From Anthoceros angustus (taxonomy: Eukaryota > Streptophyta > Anthocerotopsida > Anthocerotales > Anthocerotaceae), in NCBI GenBank assembly GCA_010909165.1, contig MU008205.1:62001-126000 (forward strand): DNA of 64,000 nucleotides, written 5' to 3'. The notes under the pieces are model-generated. The model was given only the letters and a program-made list of their open reading frames with translations, searched no databases and was not told the origin of the DNA. Position 1 is the stretch's first letter; each line of letters starts with the position of its first letter. Below, piece after piece: positions 1 through 10,998 of the stretch. Made by a program: the position numbers and the translations under genes.

Positions 1-448
1 GGTCACGACCCAGTACCCGATCTGTCCACCCAGCACAACACCGGAGGGGTGAGATTGCCTCTCTATACCATCTGCCTGCCTAGCCCGAGTGCGCCGACGC
101 CAGCAGCTTGCGACTGGCAGTTGCTCGTCCACCAGCTCCTGGGCCTTTTGTTTCGTGGCCTTTCACGTGAAGCTCGTGACGAGAAACGAGCCATACAGGG
201 TAGTTGCATAGGTATATAATGAGCAGACAATTAAAAAATTACATCACGTCTGGTATTTGTTGCCATTTTCCCCGTTGGTGCTTGGGACAGCGGCACGGGA
301 GGCAGATGGGATGCATCACGAAACGGGCGGCTATCGGTTGTCACTGATGATCAACGTTGGCGAGGAATGATAACGGGTGCTTATTAGAGGAGCTGGAAGT
401 GGGGAGTGAGGAATTTCGTCGTTCGTCGCTCTGTCGGCTCATAACAAG
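1..448. other. 5' flank of TAF11, no gene seen
   Basis: No convincing coding sequence or repeat was found. The stretch leads into the TAF11 start codon at 449 and presumably holds its promoter and 5' leader. I could not identify a clear TATA box. Confidence 0.4.
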
Positions 449-1475
449 ATGAGGAATGTCGATGGCCAGGACGATGATGATGATGGAGTGCAGCCGAAGA
501 AGAGAAAACTGACCAAATCCGCTTCCAGGAGTTCGTTGGACCAGTTTGGAGGCGAGTTGGACTCTCCTACTGCTTCTCTGTCGCAGATGTCAGCTGGGGG
601 TTCAGAAGGAGGATGGGACGAAGGACCCTCAGGTGGAGGAGGCGGAGGAGCGGCGAGTAAGGCAGCTGCGAACAAGGGCAAGGGTAAGAAGGTGGCAAAA
701 CCTTCTAGTCCTTTGAACAGCGATGACGAAGGTGAGCTACCGCCACTGTCACAGAATTCAGGGGGAAAAGGGTTGAAAGATGAGGAGGAGGAGGAGGAAG
801 AGGAGAACGTGGACCAAGAGTTCGCTAAGCAGAGTACCAGAGAAAAAGACAAGATAAAGTAAGAGGTCGGAGATGTCCACTGGTGCCGTGCAAGATTATC
901 TCGCCCTATCTTGTCTTTGTTGCTTCTTCCTGCTGCTAATCCTTGTCTTCCGACTTTGCAGCGCTGTTATGGTAAAATTCACACCCGACCAGATGAGTCG
1001 GTATGAATGCTATCGTCGTTCTGGTTTTCAGCGGTCCAACATGCGGCGGGTATGTGTCTTGCCTTTCTCCCTGGCTGGTTAAGTGTGAAGTCCGATGTTC
1101 CATGTGATCAATTTCTGGATCGCAATATGTACGTGCTGTGTGACCATCTGAGAAGTGAGTTGTTGCGCAGCTGCTATCAAGCGTGGCAGGGTGTCCAATC
1201 TCTGTGCCTATGACGATTGTTATGTCAGGAATTGCCAAGATGTTTGTTGGAGAGCTTGTGGAGACGGGTAAGTAGTGTGTTTGTTTTCCTTGGCCTTTCT
1301 GTGTCTTTCACCATGCTGGTTACTGATTGATGTGCCTTAAGGTGCAGGGAGAACAGTGATGACAGAGAGAAAGGACACTGGTCCCATTCGGCCTTGTCAT
1401 ATTCGAGAGGCTTACAGGCGTTTGAAGCTGGAGAACAAGGTGCCTTTGAAGCATCGTCCCAGGCTTTTCAGATAG
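449..1475 (+). CDS. TAF11: TFIID subunit TAF11 (four exons)
   Basis: Exons 449-858, 962-1049, 1171-1267 and 1348-1475 join with matching phases to give 240 residues. The first 135 residues are disordered, with runs of acidic residues, glycine and serine plus a basic KKRK patch. The rest is the TAF11 histone fold: a start like FTPDQMSRYECYRRSGFQ, then MTIVMSGIAKMFVGELVE, and the C-terminal stretch GPIRPCHIREAYRRLK. These are the conserved blocks of human TAFII28 and plant TAF11, which pairs with TAF13 inside TFIID for RNA polymerase II initiation in the nucleus. All introns are GT-AG. The long acidic N-terminus is normal for the family. The only uncertainty is the exact start, but ATG 449 is the first in frame. 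Confidence 0.93.
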
Positions 1476-1731
1476 CAAGACTTTGTTTCATAGTACCTAC
1501 TCCAACTCGTTGCACTCTGTACCATTTATTCAAACTGAGCAACTTATTCAAACTGTTTAATTCCGTTGTGACTATTCAATTTCGAATCAATTCATGAGAG
1601 TTGCAAGTTGGACCTCGCCGAGGACCCAGCAAAAATTGTTAAATTAACAGACCTAATCTCCTACCGAGGGCACAAGAAAGGCAACCTCCAGGTTGCCCCA
1701 GAGGCACGCGGATCGCCTGAGGGATAAGCTG

Positions 1732-4159
1732 TCATACATAACCCACGCCGGGCAGTGGCTTGACGTATCGGCCGACAGCCTTCTGTCTATAACGGGTGCG
1801 CATGCGAGCAATCCGTTCCTTGTTTTTCTGTTTCCTGTCCATTTTCTCCTGAAGCCTTCCAAGCCTTTCCCTATCAACCATTCCTTGCCAAAATACTTCC
1901 CCAGTTTTAGGCCAGAGCCAATTTCTGGAAGTGCCATTTACATCAGCGAATTCCGCGAGGTCTTCATCCATTGCCTTCAACGTTGTCAGATTAAACCATT
2001 GAACCCACATAAGCCCTTGCCGCCATTTCATATCGTGAACCTCCTGCATGACACCTGTCTTTGGGTTCACATAGATGAGTTTCCTGGCGCTGTGATACGC
2101 CCACACGTTGACAATTCCTTCAAGTAAATTACAATAACAGTGCCGAGCCTGGCAACAACGTATGACACAGAGCAGTGAGTTTCAGGGTCAAGTACACATT
2201 GCGTTTACTAACAAGCACAGAAGGTACCTTCGTTACGCCTAACTGGCATTCACCACGGTCATGGTGTGCTGTATAATATAATTCATCCAAAGCATCTACG
2301 AACATCCTGCATACTCACAGCGTAAGCCGATATTCACATAGAAGAGAGTAGTGCAGAACTTGGAAGCAAACAGCACACAGCAATTACAGAACGTAAATAC
2401 CATACCTAACAAACATCACAAGCTCTACAAAAGAGGAGGTAGGCATAACCCAACAATGCATGCCTGGCCATTTACTACTCTCAGATATCATAGACGGCAA
2501 CTTTGTCCAACTTTCCGGCAATCCATACATCTGCTTCAATGCTGCAAGAAACACGGGTCTGCATAGGAAAAGTGACAACATCAGTTAGAGAGATTGTACA
2601 TAGCGCGAGGGATGTGGGGGCACAAGGCACAAAGGGGCAACACGCTTTCGTTGCTTAACAATGAGAATACGACAACTTGCCTGCAATTTCCAGCATTCAC
2701 ACTGTCGCAAAGTTTCCAGTAATCATAATGTTCCCTTTGCTCACTGGGACGATGTTCTGTTCCAGCTTCAGCCCAGAAGTAGACTGTGTCACCATCAACC
2801 CCATCGGTCAGCCTTTCAATTAACTTGATCTCAGCCGCTTCCGATAAAGCAACCTGGCAAAGTTCGTCATTCACAGAGCAGAAGACAACAGATTCAGAAC
2901 ATCAAACTGCAAGACAGCAGGGAAATCTGCCTGGACAGACTGCCGATTACTACGGTGAAGCAAACCACAGATGCACCAGAGAATTGAACAACCTGTTGGC
3001 CTTCCAGGGCTCAAACTCACCTACTGATACGAGCAAAATCAAGAATTTCTTCATTCATCCAAGCACTCCAACTTCCATTCCCCTCACAGCTGAACTTGAC
3101 TTGCCTTTCTACCAGCTGCTCGCCAGGGTTGGAAGCCAATCCAATCATTCTTGTGGACGCGGTCGATTCTGTGGGCAATTGCAAAGAGGCCAGCATAGTC
3201 GCAGAGCAGATCGAGATAATAAGATTCATTCAGAGACGGAAGTCTCAGTGATGCATCGACATCATCCCCTCCAGGTCTTCTGCCTTTCGTTGACTGAAAC
3301 AGCCACCGATCACCTGTGAGACTGAGTTTCACCAGACTGAAGCCGCAGAGAGAAATAACCCTTGCCAAACAAAGGGGATCCAGAAAGGCAGTGAGCCAAC
3401 TGTGAAACAAGTCTTGCACACAAGAAACTTACAAGACTGAGACCTCGATAAAGAGGTTTGCTTTGATGCAGATAGGGCCAAGCTGATTGCCCTGAATAAA
3501 TTTCGTATATACATAACGGCTGACCAGAACGTTCAAGTTCACCATCGTCCCTTTCATGGAGCTCCTCCTTCTCGGATTTTCTAACTATGCGGTTCACTTC
3601 CTCCCAGCTTCTGCGATTCTGCTCTGACCTCTCCTGGAACTGGTCACGATGACAAGAACATCTCAGCCACGACTGCAGCGGACCTCATGCGCCAACTCAA
3701 GCAGTAAAGACAACCTCAGACCTCCTCTTCCTCGGCCTCCGCTTTAATGCGCTCCAGCTCCGACACTCTCATAGCCTCGAACTCCTCAGCCCTGACGGCC
3801 GTGAAGTCCTCTTTCAGCAGCGAGGCATCATCGACGATTTGCGGAGCGTCATCGGCGCTCCGTCCGTCCCTCACCAGATTAGCTGAGGAGCCGGGATGCA
3901 CCACGATCACGCGCGATCCGTCCTCCCGCACAACAAACTCGGACGGAATGAGCCTGCCCTGTAGCAGCACGCTGAGGATGAAGCAGGAGGCAATGACCAG
4001 CAGGGGCACTCCGGAGTAGAGCTTGGTGTGCCAGCCGCACATGCTTGCGCCATGCCGTGCCCTGCCTACCCTCTCCTTCACCGGCATGGCTCCGCTCCCA
4101 GATCTGCCGCGCAGAGACCCCTCATCGCCGCCGCAGCCTCGACATGCTTGCCCTCCCAA
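1732..4159 (-). CDS. Membrane-anchored protein with C-terminal domain of a plant glycosyltransferase-superfamily family (At4g01210/At5g04480-like), short form
   Basis: Seven exons on the minus strand: 3722-4159, 3433-3639, 3105-3293, 2681-2853, 2406-2558, 2228-2306 and 1732-2148. Phases match and give 551 residues. Residues about 50-66 form one membrane segment (LLVIASCFILSVLLQ), suggesting a type II Golgi-type anchor. The rest matches the C-terminal half of the large plant proteins annotated as UDP-glycosyltransferase superfamily: NRRSWEEVNRIVRKSE, GQPLCIYEIYSGQSAWPYLH, WIGFQPWRAAGRK, MYGLPESW, RHCYCNLLE and GLMWVQWFNLTTLKAMDEDL. From memory the family is near 1000 residues with a GT-B region between anchor and this domain. 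Here that region is absent, with anchor and stalk splicing straight into the C-terminal domain. Two introns use GC-AG ends. Its biochemical role is unknown. Family assignment is strong; the short form depends on exon 1 belonging to this gene. Confidence 0.85.
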
Positions 4160-4620
4160 GCCGTGGCCCTGCTGCCCGCTGCATCACGCCCCGGCGCGCT
4201 CCACGGCACGGGCTGGCCTGCCAGAACATGCGGATAATGTGGAGCTGTAATGTGGCAGAGCAGAGTCGCTGTACCAACTTGCGATCATTTCAGCTTCAGG
4301 CTGCGAATCTTTCTATAGTGTGGCACGTCCTTGACATGTGTCTTCCGCAAACATACATACATACCTACGTACCTACCGGTATTCACATTTTGTAATTGGT
4401 GTTGGACCTACCCAGGTACTCCCCGATCCCGACCCCCGCCTTCGTTCCAACTTCCAACACCAGGCACCAGCCAAGACGGCTCTCTCTCTAGGCTATGAAT
4501 TGAAAGTTGATTTCACGGAATTCTGGAAGCGTAGGCAATCGGGGACGAGCAGGCGGGCCTGCGGTGAGCACCACATGGGTAGGATAGTGAAGGTGGAAGA
4601 GCGGCAGGCATCGGCGGCTA

Positions 4621-5043
4621 GTGGGCAGGGCGCCCTCATGCAGGGTCTGGCGCAGAGCCTTGTGGACGACCGAGAGCCGGCGGGAAATCGGGGATGCTGG
4701 ATCTCTTGCAGGCGGATCAGACAGGGGACCAGCGGCTGAGGAGCACCGGCTGCGGCGGAGCCGGAGCCAGGAGCCGCGGGCTGTGCAGCAGCAAGGGCAG
4801 GTTGTGCGGCACACGGTTCACCGGAGGCCAGGCTTGCCGAGCCAGTCCGTCATGGGAAGCTACTACCCGGACCCTGTGTCGCAGCAGCTGCAGGAGCTTA
4901 TCGACCAGGAGCTTAACCGTCAGATCAACGAGCACGTCAATCGGGAGATTGAGCGGCAGATGCAGGAGCAGCTTCAGCGGTACATTGACCAGGAAATGGA
5001 GCAGCAGATTATGCAGCAGGTTATGGCTGTGAGGGGTCTTTGA
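4621..5043 (+). CDS. Hypothetical small protein with four-residue periodic helix
   Basis: An open frame of 140 codons. Its first half is arginine-rich and unconvincing, but from the internal ATG at 4852 it reads as a 63-residue protein with an unusual C-terminal helix. Residues 13 to 57 place a hydrophobic residue (L, I, V or M) at every fourth position, twelve in a row, with Q, E, R, N or D between. I do not recognise a family. The divergently read gene on the minus strand starts at 4159, so a shared promoter is possible. Such regular sequence may be real protein or may reflect a 12-base repeat that happens to be open. The start is uncertain, 4852 being the more credible one. Confidence 0.4.
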   Translation: MGRAPSCRVWRRALWTTESRREIGDAGSLAGGSDRGPAAEEHRLRRSRSQEPRAVQQQGQVVRHTVHRRPGLPSQSVMGSYYPDPVSQQLQELIDQELNRQINEHVNREIERQMQEQLQRYIDQEMEQQIMQQVMAVRGL

Positions 5044-6309
5044 AGGAGCAATTGTTGCGTTGCGCGGGTGGAGATAGGAGTTGTGGCAGACGGGGCTGTA
5101 GTCGGTCTCTCGAATTAGGGTTAATTCTTGGCGAACGATGTGTTCTGGACTGGAGTTGTCATGTCGGGCAGCAGTGGGCAAGGGGCACTCGCTAGGCACG
5201 TTGCGACCCTTTCTTCCTCTAGCTGGGTTTCAGGGAGTTCGAATGGCTCCTGGTAGGTCTTGCATCGTGCTTGGCTTTCACATGTGCCATACTTTGTTCT
5301 CTTGTCATTGGTATATTTTGCCGTGATGATCCGCTTTTGCTTACCTTGTGTCGGTTGCTTGTCCAGATTATTGACGCCCAGTCTGTGGAATTGCCTTGGC
5401 TTCGCGTTTTGTGGAGTGGATACATAGCATTGTATAGCACTGATTTTGGAGGGTCGCCACGTCTCTCCAAACACGGGACATGCGGATCTATTTGTGAAAT
5501 GTCGCGTGTCCTGTTGCGTTTTCATCGATTGGACGTGCACGTGGGACAACGTGCTTTGTACATTGCCTTTATTGTCGTCCGCTCCTTATGTCACTGTCCT
5601 CGTTCCGGGGTTGCTTTTCAAATTCGCATGCAGTGCATTGTGTCTCTTTCTTCCTTGTACATACCTAGGGCTTCTGCGTCAGTGGTCCATACTGTACCTG
5701 GGGGTGCGTGTTCACGCTCTCCCCAGGGGAATGAAAGTCCCCTTCATGCGTCGTGCCAGACATGCAATGCACAGAGGCAAGGGCACCTACGGGTCTCTTT
5801 CCCAAAACTAGTGGGTGCATCAGGACGGAGGTTATCATTAGCAAGAAAAGGAGATCCATATGAACTGCCAAAAAACTTGGAACATGAAAGGCAGCAGAGA
5901 ACATTCGGGGCCTGTGATTCCAACATGTGGTTGGAACAGTTTGGGAGGTGGAATCACACTGGGGCCACAGGCATCGGATTGAAAATGCCCATCAGGCGCC
6001 AGGCCACAGACGCCACAGAAGTGTCGGGAGTGAAAACAAATGCCGCTGGCTGATATTGGATTAGCTGGGAAACTTCCACCTGATGGATCCAGCCCTAAAA
6101 TCCAGCTCGGCCAAGACCTGGATATTGACAAGCCCGCCTGCATTTGCATTTTGAAAGGGTCTCCAGAACCGAACCGTATGACGCAAAGTCATCTGGCAGT
6201 CGAATGTCAAACCACACAACCTTCAGCATTCCTCTGCGGAGCATTTCACGCCAGAGGAGCCCTCAGCCAATCAAAAATTCGAAATTAGCTCCAGGCAGCT
6301 GCCAAGAGG
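5044..6309. other. Intergenic, 3' side of the PPR gene
   Basis: Both strands have open stretches (for example 5271-6053 on the plus strand), but they lack family resemblance and sit in ordinary-looking sequence. The right end is likely the 3' untranslated region of the PPR gene. I see no repeat or RNA gene. Confidence 0.4.
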
Positions 6310-8244
6310 TCAGGGCAAAGCTATGTCCTTCGCCTCTGTGACCTCAGAAGAGTTGCAGGCCACTCCAGATGTGTCTACGGTAATGTTGGCATCCTTCAAA
6401 AGCCTGCGCGTGACTTCATTTGCATCACAACCAACCTCTTGCATTTCTTGGAAGACTAGAGTTGCCTCATCTCCAGCTCCTGACCAAATTAATGCTTCAA
6501 GAATCAGGTTGCAGATGTCGAGAAGAGGAAAGCCCCTGCCAGTCTTGACATCCTTCAAGAATTTTAGGGCCTCCTGAGCAAAAGCTTTCTTGCCCACGGA
6601 ACCAATAATGAAATTGAAGGTGCAGATGTCAGGACGGAAACTAGCCTCTTGCATATGATTAAGTGTAGCAAATACTTCAGCAACCAGCCCTTCCCTGGCA
6701 AGCCCATTGATCAGGGTTTTGAGGGTAACCTCATCCGCATCAAGCGCTCTTTCCCTCATCTCACTCAGCAATCTAAAGGCGATATGTGACGCATCTGCCT
6801 TTGTGAAGCTGTCAATAAGAGTGGAGTACATAGTGACACGAGGCTTACATCCTATTGCTTTCATTCCCTCAAACACATGAAGTGCTTCTTCCGTTCTCCC
6901 TAGGTCACAGAACCCTGTGATGATTGTGCAATACAAATCCATGTCACGAACTAGGCTTTGGACCTTCATCTCTTCAAAAAGTTTGAAGGCCTCATCTATT
7001 TCGCCGCTCCGTTTCAGGTGACCAATCAGGGCCGTGCAGCTGGACACACTGGGAAACAGATCCCTCTTTCTCATCTCCTGAACCACTTTGAACGCTTCCT
7101 TAGGTCTGTCCAACTTGATAGAGGCAGCAATCTGCATATTATAGGCTGGGAGATACGGAGTGCAGGCCGACTTTCTCAACTTTTGATAGGTGTCAAAAAC
7201 CGCTGCCGAATCATTTTGACCTTCAAGCGCTTGCATCATGGTGGTGTAAGCCTTGGTATCAAGAACGCAACCTTCCTCAACCATTTCCTTAAACACCCTG
7301 CGAGTGTTATGGTAATCCTTCGCCTTCACCAGCATTTGCAGGAGGCAGTTGTACGCTACGATATCTGGGAAGTAACCTATGTCCTTCAACTTCTCATATG
7401 TCTCCAGGGCATCCTCAACCCGTTCATAGCTCCTCAAAATAGGCGCATACACTAGCTTAGTAAGCTTTTCAGCCTCTTGCTGTTTCCTCTCCAGCAGCTC
7501 CCATACGTCCTGGTACCTTTTCTTGCTCAACAACATCTTGATCATGTACTGATACAAGTTGAGAGTAGGTTTACATCCTTCTTGTTGCCCTGCCCACCAG
7601 AAAAACTTGAGTGCCACTCTAGGATCCTTCTGGTGTTCCAGTATCATGTGTATCCGGCGGGTATTCAACGCTATTGCCAAGGGCTCTAAGTCCTCAATAG
7701 TTTTGGCTCCCCAGCCTTGCTCCTTCAAAATATTTCGCACAAGGGTGACATAATCACGTGTCTTCCACACGCTTTTGATAGCCACCTCCTTCCTCAGTCT
7801 TAACCTCTGCTTTTCCTGCCTAGCGTACTTGAGAGCTTGGCGAGGGGTAGTGGGCTTCTTCTTCTTGTAATGCTTGCCTACCTTGTCAGCAGCAGCACCA
7901 AAATCTCTGACTTGAATTGCTAAAGCGCCTGAAACCCGGCCTCTGATAATCCTAACAATGCCTCTACTAGAAACCCAAGTACGTGGAGCCGGCATTTCGA
8001 CATTCGGACTGAGCACAGAACTAGAAGGTGTAGACAGGAAGAGCTCTCTGCCAAACCAAGCCTGGGGTGGCCCCATTGATGCATGCTTGAAGATCGTAGC
8101 CCCCAGACCACAGCTGCCATCGCCTAGAACTGCCCAAAACTTGTTGGAAAATCCAGCTGCAGGCCCATTGCTTGCAAGACGAACAAGACTGCTGGTTTTC
8201 GTCACTCGCAGGCATTTGCAGAGCCAGGACAATCCACCCATCAC
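6310..8244 (-). CDS. P-class pentatricopeptide repeat (PPR) protein
   Basis: A single uninterrupted exon of 644 codons, typical of intron-poor plant PPR genes. The N-terminal 100 or so residues are rich in serine, arginine and lysine and poor in acid, as in a mitochondrial or plastid presequence. A block near residues 150-230 (KDPRVALKFFWWAGQQEG, then YQYMIKMLL) is the usual entry to P-class proteins. It is followed by about ten 35-residue repeats such as PDIVAYNCLLQMLVKAKDY, VLDTKAYTTMMQALEGQ, VRDMDLYCTIITGFCDLGR and KPRVTMYSTLIDSFTKAD. No E, DYW or SMR domain follows, so editing-type deamination is not expected. Such proteins bind organellar RNA for stability, processing or translation. The target cannot be read from the sequence alone. 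The gene diverges from eIF3k across 436 bases. Confidence 0.95.
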   Translation of the reverse strand: MMGGLSWLCKCLRVTKTSSLVRLASNGPAAGFSNKFWAVLGDGSCGLGATIFKHASMGPPQAWFGRELFLSTPSSSVLSPNVEMPAPRTWVSSRGIVRIIRGRVSGALAIQVRDFGAAADKVGKHYKKKKPTTPRQALKYARQEKQRLRLRKEVAIKSVWKTRDYVTLVRNILKEQGWGAKTIEDLEPLAIALNTRRIHMILEHQKDPRVALKFFWWAGQQEGCKPTLNLYQYMIKMLLSKKRYQDVWELLERKQQEAEKLTKLVYAPILRSYERVEDALETYEKLKDIGYFPDIVAYNCLLQMLVKAKDYHNTRRVFKEMVEEGCVLDTKAYTTMMQALEGQNDSAAVFDTYQKLRKSACTPYLPAYNMQIAASIKLDRPKEAFKVVQEMRKRDLFPSVSSCTALIGHLKRSGEIDEAFKLFEEMKVQSLVRDMDLYCTIITGFCDLGRTEEALHVFEGMKAIGCKPRVTMYSTLIDSFTKADASHIAFRLLSEMRERALDADEVTLKTLINGLAREGLVAEVFATLNHMQEASFRPDICTFNFIIGSVGKKAFAQEALKFLKDVKTGRGFPLLDICNLILEALIWSGAGDEATLVFQEMQEVGCDANEVTRRLLKDANITVDTSGVACNSSEVTEAKDIALP

Positions 8245-8680
8245 AGCCTTGAATTTACATCACGAAAACGGTTTCATAATCGATTGAAGGGTAGGCCCCT
8301 GCAAGCAATCAACCATCACGTTTCATCAACTCCATTGCCATAATCCTGCTCTAACTCGCAAGGCTGCATTGTGCAAGCAGATCGATGGACACATTCTGCG
8401 TGAGGGTTTAAGCAAGGAACATGCTGGGGTAGAAAGGGGTTTATCTATCTGGTTGCCCTTTACAGCGTTTAGGGTCCAGCTAGGGTTTCATTTTCTCTTC
8501 CCTTCTGCGACGAATCCTCACGCGGAAGGAGTTTATCTGGTTGTGCAATCCAAAGTTGGGTGAACTTTGTGCTCGCCTCTGTCCTTCCTTTCTGTTTTTT
8601 TTGGGTTCCACCCGGGGTTTAAGGTCGGCGATTCTCCACCCCTTCTGTTGCGTTGGGCCAACTGTGGAGCGGAAGGAACC
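8245..8680. promoter_or_regulatory. Bidirectional intergenic promoter region between PPR and eIF3k
   Basis: The two start codons lie 436 bases apart on opposite strands, so both promoters and both 5' leaders must fit here. No clear TATA box is visible, in keeping with housekeeping genes. Pyrimidine-rich stretches near 8575-8600 and 8635-8650 resemble a 5' leader of the eIF3k side. Confidence 0.5.
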
Positions 8681-10218
8681 ATGCCTGGAGCTCAGCAGCA
8701 TATCACGGTGGAGCAGCTTGTGCAGCTGAATCCTTACAACCCCGACATTGTCCCGGACTTGGAGAACTATGTCCATGAACAGGTAGGCCATCGAATGCTA
8801 TCCTCGTATGCGTTCCCCTAGGGGACATTCACGTCTGCCAGGTTCAACCAAGAACTGCGCAATGCCGTGTTGAGTGATCAACCAGTTTAGGTCATTGCGG
8901 ACTCTGCGGCATGGCACCTAAGTTTCCGTCTCGATATGCAGGTTGCAACGCAGGCCTACAGTTTGGATGCAAATCTCTGCCTCTTACGCTTCTACCAGGT
9001 TGGTTGCTTGTATATGGGGCCTTGTGGTTGAGGTGTGCTCCGGTCTAGTTTTCTGATTCCCTGGCTGGCTGCAGTTTGAGCCATCCCGGTTGAATGTTCA
9101 CATCGTCACGAAAGTTTTGGTGAAGGTGAGCTTTTTCTCTTTCCGGAAGGACTTTGGTATTGTTTGGCATTCGTAGGCGACTCCTTTTTTGTGCTCCAAG
9201 TGTGGCGTTCATTTTCGTTGTCTGCTGCTCATGTTGTGATCCGATGTACCGTTTCTCTGATTCAGGCTCTCATGGCTCTGCCATCCCCGGACTTCAACTT
9301 GTGCATGTGCCTTATTCCTGAACGGCTGGTATCCTGTCAAAGTGTTGAATAGTTTTTTCTTTTTGTGCGTTTCTCTGGTGCTTGAGAAATGAGCATGGGT
9401 GGTATCTGTGCTGTTCTCCATCCATTTTTCTTAACCGATAATTTCAGCAAATGGAGGAGTCATTTCTGACACTTGCCACACTGGCGCATTTCCTGGAGGT
9501 ATGGCAAGATTTGTGTATAAGTTTCTTGTTGCAAATCTGCGTACCACGGGCCTTCTGGATCCTTTTTGACAGCCTTATTTCTCCGACGTCTCTGCAGACT
9601 GCGAAGTTTCGGGAATTCTGGGATGAAGCCAACAGAAATAGGGACATCCTGGAAGCTGTACCAGGTGAGGGGAAAACTCAAGGCCTTGCTCTTTTTTCCT
9701 TCCTGTACCCTGCTGCTATCTTACGCCTTCTGTTGCCTCTATCTTCTTGGCAGGGTTCGAGGCTGCTATTCAGCAGTTTGCCATCCATGTGCTATCTCTG
9801 ACATATCAAAGACTACCACGGCAAATTCTCGCTGAGGTCTGCTTTCACTGCTATGTGAAATCAGTCCCTGAGGTCTGTTGCTTTGTTACTTGAGGTGACC
9901 TCTCGCATCGATGTGCAGGCCATCAACGTGGAAGGTGTTTCCCTGGACAAGTTTCTAGAGAACCGTGGCTGGCCTCTTGAGAAGGGCCATTCTGGGCAGG
10001 TACAGTCGTCTGTCACGTTTCCTGCTCCTGACCTGCCACCATCTTTCCACCGCAAGCTCTGTTCTAGAGTGTTATCCACCACACTCACGACAATCGTTGT
10101 CATCCTGCAGCTGATCGTGCTTCCGCAGAACGAGCATAATCATCCAGTATCAAGGAAGAATGCCGCAGACAGCATCCCCCTGGAGCAGGTGGCCAAACTT
10201 TTCCCACTGCTCGTCTAG
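8681..10218 (+). CDS. EIF3K: Translation initiation factor eIF3 subunit k (nine exons)
   Basis: Exons 8681-8782, 8942-8998, 9075-9125, 9266-9328, 9448-9498, 9598-9664, 9754-9836, 9919-9999 and 10111-10218 join with correct phases into 220 residues, the usual family length. Conserved stretches include NPYNPDIVPDLENYV, ANLCLLRFYQFEPSR, MALPSPDFNLCMCLIPERL, FREFWDEANRNRDILEAVPG and IVLPQNEHNHP near the end. eIF3k is a HAM/PCI-plus-winged-helix subunit that pairs with eIF3l at the edge of the 40S-bound eIF3 complex. All introns are short (76-159 bases) and GT-AG. The exon 4 donor follows a leucine codon (CTG then GTATCC), matched by an acceptor ahead of QMEESF. Nothing looks broken. Confidence 0.97.
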
Positions 10219-10998
10219 GACAAGCAGGATGAGCTCCGTGTACCAAGTAGGATCAGCTTCGTGCATCAAGCAGGCTTCGGCGTATAGGAGAGAGGTTCAG
10301 ACAGTGGGTGGAGGAAGGCGTCGATGACACCTTCCGAGATTTTGTTGAGGACACTATTTCCAGGCTCGATTTGGAGCTTTTGTCATCTCGTGTCTATTTA
10401 CGTGTATAAGTCTGACTCGATCGTGTTCTGTGGACTGGACATGGGCTGAGAAGAAGGAAACTGGTTACCAAGAAACTGGCAAGAATGCCAAGTTGTGCCC
10501 CACGTTGGTGCGACCGGATGCGATGTCAGATCAGGCTCCCTGGCTTCGAGGCTTGTGCATTGAAGCATTGGCCAATGGGGCGAAGTGGGGCCTTTTATCA
10601 TTCAACGCGGAAGTTATTTCGGGAATGTTGGATCCAAGTGGGATGGCGCTGCGTTGCAGTTGCAAGCGAGGCGATGACAGTTGTCGCTTGCCACGGACAA
10701 CGCTCCGGATGGCCGCCGGGGTCCACGCGGTGTGCTCCTTCCTTGCCTGCCTACCAAGACAGCTCAAAATCGTGCGTGTTGCTCGGTGCCCATTCAAGTT
10801 CCCCGACGTCCCCCGGCCCTGCTATCGGCGTCGCATTGCGGTCTGTGTCTCTTCGGCCAGAAGTTTGTCCTGAAGCAGGTCTGGGTTGCACGGATTCTGT
10901 CCCCGCACCGGTCATCACGACTGCTCCCGCTTTGTGCTCTGGGATCTGTACGTCTAGACTGGGCCTGGTGCTGCCGAGGTGATCTCGGGGGAGGAACG
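10219..10998. other. Intergenic, no supported gene
   Basis: Several overlapping open frames exist (10430-10873, 10485-10982), but they are arginine- and cysteine-rich without domain resemblance and overlap each other. They look like chance frames in GC-rich DNA. The left end probably holds the eIF3k 3' untranslated region. Confidence 0.4.

Noticed and set aside
439-852. Serine- and proline-rich frame on the minus strand
   Set aside because: It is the antisense shadow of the acidic and glycine-rich TAF11 first exon.
5271-6053. 260-codon open frame on the plus strand
   Set aside because: No domain, no signal, biased composition, and it lies in the probable 3' region of the PPR gene. It reads like chance.
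10430-10982. Overlapping open frames after eIF3k
   Set aside because: Two frames overlap fully, both arginine-rich, with no family resemblance or splice support.
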